Shown here: piece after piece, positions 62,914 through 64,000 of the stretch
Position numbering within the stretch: the stretch's first letter is position 1
Layout: every line of letters begins with the position of its first letter
NCBI RefSeq assembly: GCF_009184545.1
Contig: NZ_QJOW01000003.1
Location: forward strand, 139,481-203,480
DNA length: 64,000 bases
DNA from: Halosegnis rubeus
GTDB taxonomy: Archaea > Halobacteriota > Halobacteria > Halobacteriales > Haloarculaceae
Direction: 5' to 3'
Position numbers and translations under genes: made by a program
Notes under the pieces: model-generated
What the model saw: only the letters and a program-made list of their open reading frames with translations
Told to the model about the DNA's origin: nothing
The model's database searches: none

Positions 62914-63582
62914 TCACGCTCCGAGCACGGCCGCCAGTTCGTCGACCGACCGGAGGGTGTGGGTCGGCCGGCGGTCGCCGGGACCGTCGCCGTCGGCATC
63001 GAGCCACGCGACCGGGAGGCCGGCGTCGAGCGCCCCGTCGACGTCGTGTTCCAGCGAGTTCCCCACGTAGAGGACGCGCTCGGGGGATACTCCGAGGGTG
63101 GCGACCGCGCGGTCGAACGGCTCACGGTGGGGTTTCCGCCGGTCGAGGTCGCCGGCGTACACGACCGGGTCGAACGCGCCGTCGAGTCCGAGCGCGGCGA
63201 GCTTCGTCGACTGTCGCGGTTCCGGTCCGTTCGTGAGCAGTCCGACGGAACCGTTCGCGCGCGCGGCCGCGAGCGCTCGCTCGGCCCCCGGGAGGAAGCT
63301 CACGTCCGTCCAGTCGAGCCGGTCGACGAACGCCTCGGACCACGCGCGAGCGTCGAGCTCGCAGTCGTGGTCGGCGGCGACGCGCGCGATTCCGTCTGCG
63401 AGCTGTTCGGTCTCGCCCTCGAACTCAGTAATCGCGCGCATCGCGGTCCACAGGTCGGCTGGCTCGCCGACCGGCTCGACGCCGAGGTCCTCGAAGGCAC
63501 CGTGAAAGACTGGCTCGATGGCCTGCTCGTGGCGACAGAGCGTGCCGTCGAGGTCGAACAACACCGCGGCGTACCGTCCCAT
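62914..63582 (-). CDS. HAD-superfamily hydrolase
   Basis: A 222-residue phosphatase-type HAD protein. Motif I is VLFDLDGTLC (nucleophile Asp and acid Asp), motif II VGLLTNGPEPRQSTK, motif III Lys in DLDRRKPHREPF, and motif IV YVGNSLEHDVDGAL. A helical cap sits between motifs I and II. The ATG at 63582 gives MGRYAAVLFDLDG; longer frames upstream add nonsense. First gene of the HAD-APH-GCL-like unit. Substrate unknown. Confidence 0.9.
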   Translation of the reverse strand: MGRYAAVLFDLDGTLCRHEQAIEPVFHGAFEDLGVEPVGEPADLWTAMRAITEFEGETEQLADGIARVAADHDCELDARAWSEAFVDRLDWTDVSFLPGAERALAAARANGSVGLLTNGPEPRQSTKLAALGLDGAFDPVVYAGDLDRRKPHREPFDRAVATLGVSPERVLYVGNSLEHDVDGALDAGLPVAWLDADGDGPGDRRPTHTLRSVDELAAVLGA

Positions 63583-63689
63583 ACACGCGGAAGGGACTGC
63601 GTCGATGCAAGAGTTTCGGGGACGGCAGACGACAGAACCCGAACGAATCCCCACGGGGCTTTTGTACCAGCGGCCGGTCTTACCATACA

Positions 63690-64000
63690 ATGAGTGATTC
63701 GCCCGGCAATCACCCGTCGATTTCGGCGGCGACGCCGGCTACAGACGCCGACCGAGCGTGGACGTTTGAGGCCGTCCACTCCGTGTCTCGGACGTTCACG
63801 CTCACCATCGAACTCTTAGAAGAGCCTGTCGACGCCTGGGTCTGTACCGGTTATCTACTCTGCCGTATCGCCGACACCATCGAGGACGACCCGTCGATTT
63901 CACCCCGCGAGCGCGCTCGCCTGCTCGAGCTGTACGACGACGTGCTCGACCCCGACCACCCCGCGACCGTCGAGACGTTCCTCACCGAGGTCGAACCCCA
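63690..64000 (+). CDS. Squalene/phytoene synthase (start only; cut by window edge)
   Basis: The first 103 residues of an isoprenyl head-to-head synthase. AVHSVSRTFTLTIELLEEPV and GYLLCRIADTIEDDPSISPR match the start and the first Asp-rich motif (D-x-x-E-D) of the family. The 'SVSRTF...CRIADTIED' form is closer to farnesyl-diphosphate farnesyltransferase (squalene synthase) of haloarchaea than to CrtB, which starts differently. GGCTTTTGTA at 63657-63666 is a probable promoter element about 25-30 bases upstream. Squalene and related polyprenoids serve haloarchaeal membranes. Confidence 0.85.
   Translation, partial: MSDSPGNHPSISAATPATDADRAWTFEAVHSVSRTFTLTIELLEEPVDAWVCTGYLLCRIADTIEDDPSISPRERARLLELYDDVLDPDHPATVETFLTEVEP

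Noticed and set aside
1-64000. CRISPR arrays, cas genes or a prophage
   Set aside because: No regularly spaced repeats and no phage structural or cas-like proteins were found in any frame examined.

Overview
This window comes from the chromosome of a halophilic archaeon (class Halobacteria). The evidence is the high GC content with strong third-position GC, the very acidic proteins, start codons that lie only about 25-30 bases after TATA-like boxes (leaderless transcripts), and the gene set: split RNA polymerase genes rpoB''/B'/A'/A'', RadA, Hef, Hel308, NMD3, KEOPS Cgi121, a HalX response regulator and many short haloarchaea-only families. The genus cannot be named from sequence alone.

Layout. 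(1) 1-1900 is a lower-GC accessory edge: the start of an IS6-type transposase cut by the window, a toxin-antitoxin-like pair, and possible gene remnants. (2) 1929-16101 is core genome: NAD-dependent DNA ligase, a PHP phosphoesterase, an XPD/DinG-like helicase, NMD3-Taw2, malate dehydrogenase, a 3Fe-4S ferredoxin, Hel308-Cgi121, and several haloarchaeal small proteins. (3) 16408-23934 is a five-gene peptide-type ABC importer operon whose substrate-binding protein has its two sequence halves in reversed order. (4) 23976-36275 holds a CBS protein, glycyl-tRNA synthetase, a dolichol-kinase-like protein, Hef, an ABC exporter, stress proteins and a GNAT acetyltransferase. (5) 36267-48785 holds dihydroorotase, a lipoate-ligase-like protein, an M23-like protein, gamma-glutamyltransferase, HtpX-PspAB, RadA, two methyltransferase-like proteins, a HerA-like ATPase, paired fluoride channels and a HalX regulator. 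(6) 49101-59181 is a tRNA-Asp gene followed by the transcription/translation operon rpoH-rpoB''-rpoB'-rpoA'-rpoA''-nusA-rpsL-rpsG. (7) 59213-64000 holds a frameshifted lipoprotein gene, a short-chain dehydrogenase, a minus-strand trio (HAD hydrolase, aminoglycoside-phosphotransferase-like, glutamate-cysteine-ligase-like) and the start of a squalene/phytoene synthase.

The most unusual points are the circularly permuted substrate-binding protein (16408-18297), a NusA-like protein of about twice the usual archaeal length because its two-KH unit is duplicated (57246-58052), a small Tat-lipoprotein gene broken by one missing base in a C run (59213-59439), and the toxin-antitoxin-like pair beside the IS fragment. 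Genes are packed tightly: eight convergent pairs overlap at their stop codons, and several co-directional pairs share an 8-base start/stop overlap. No CRISPR array, rRNA, intein or riboswitch was seen.
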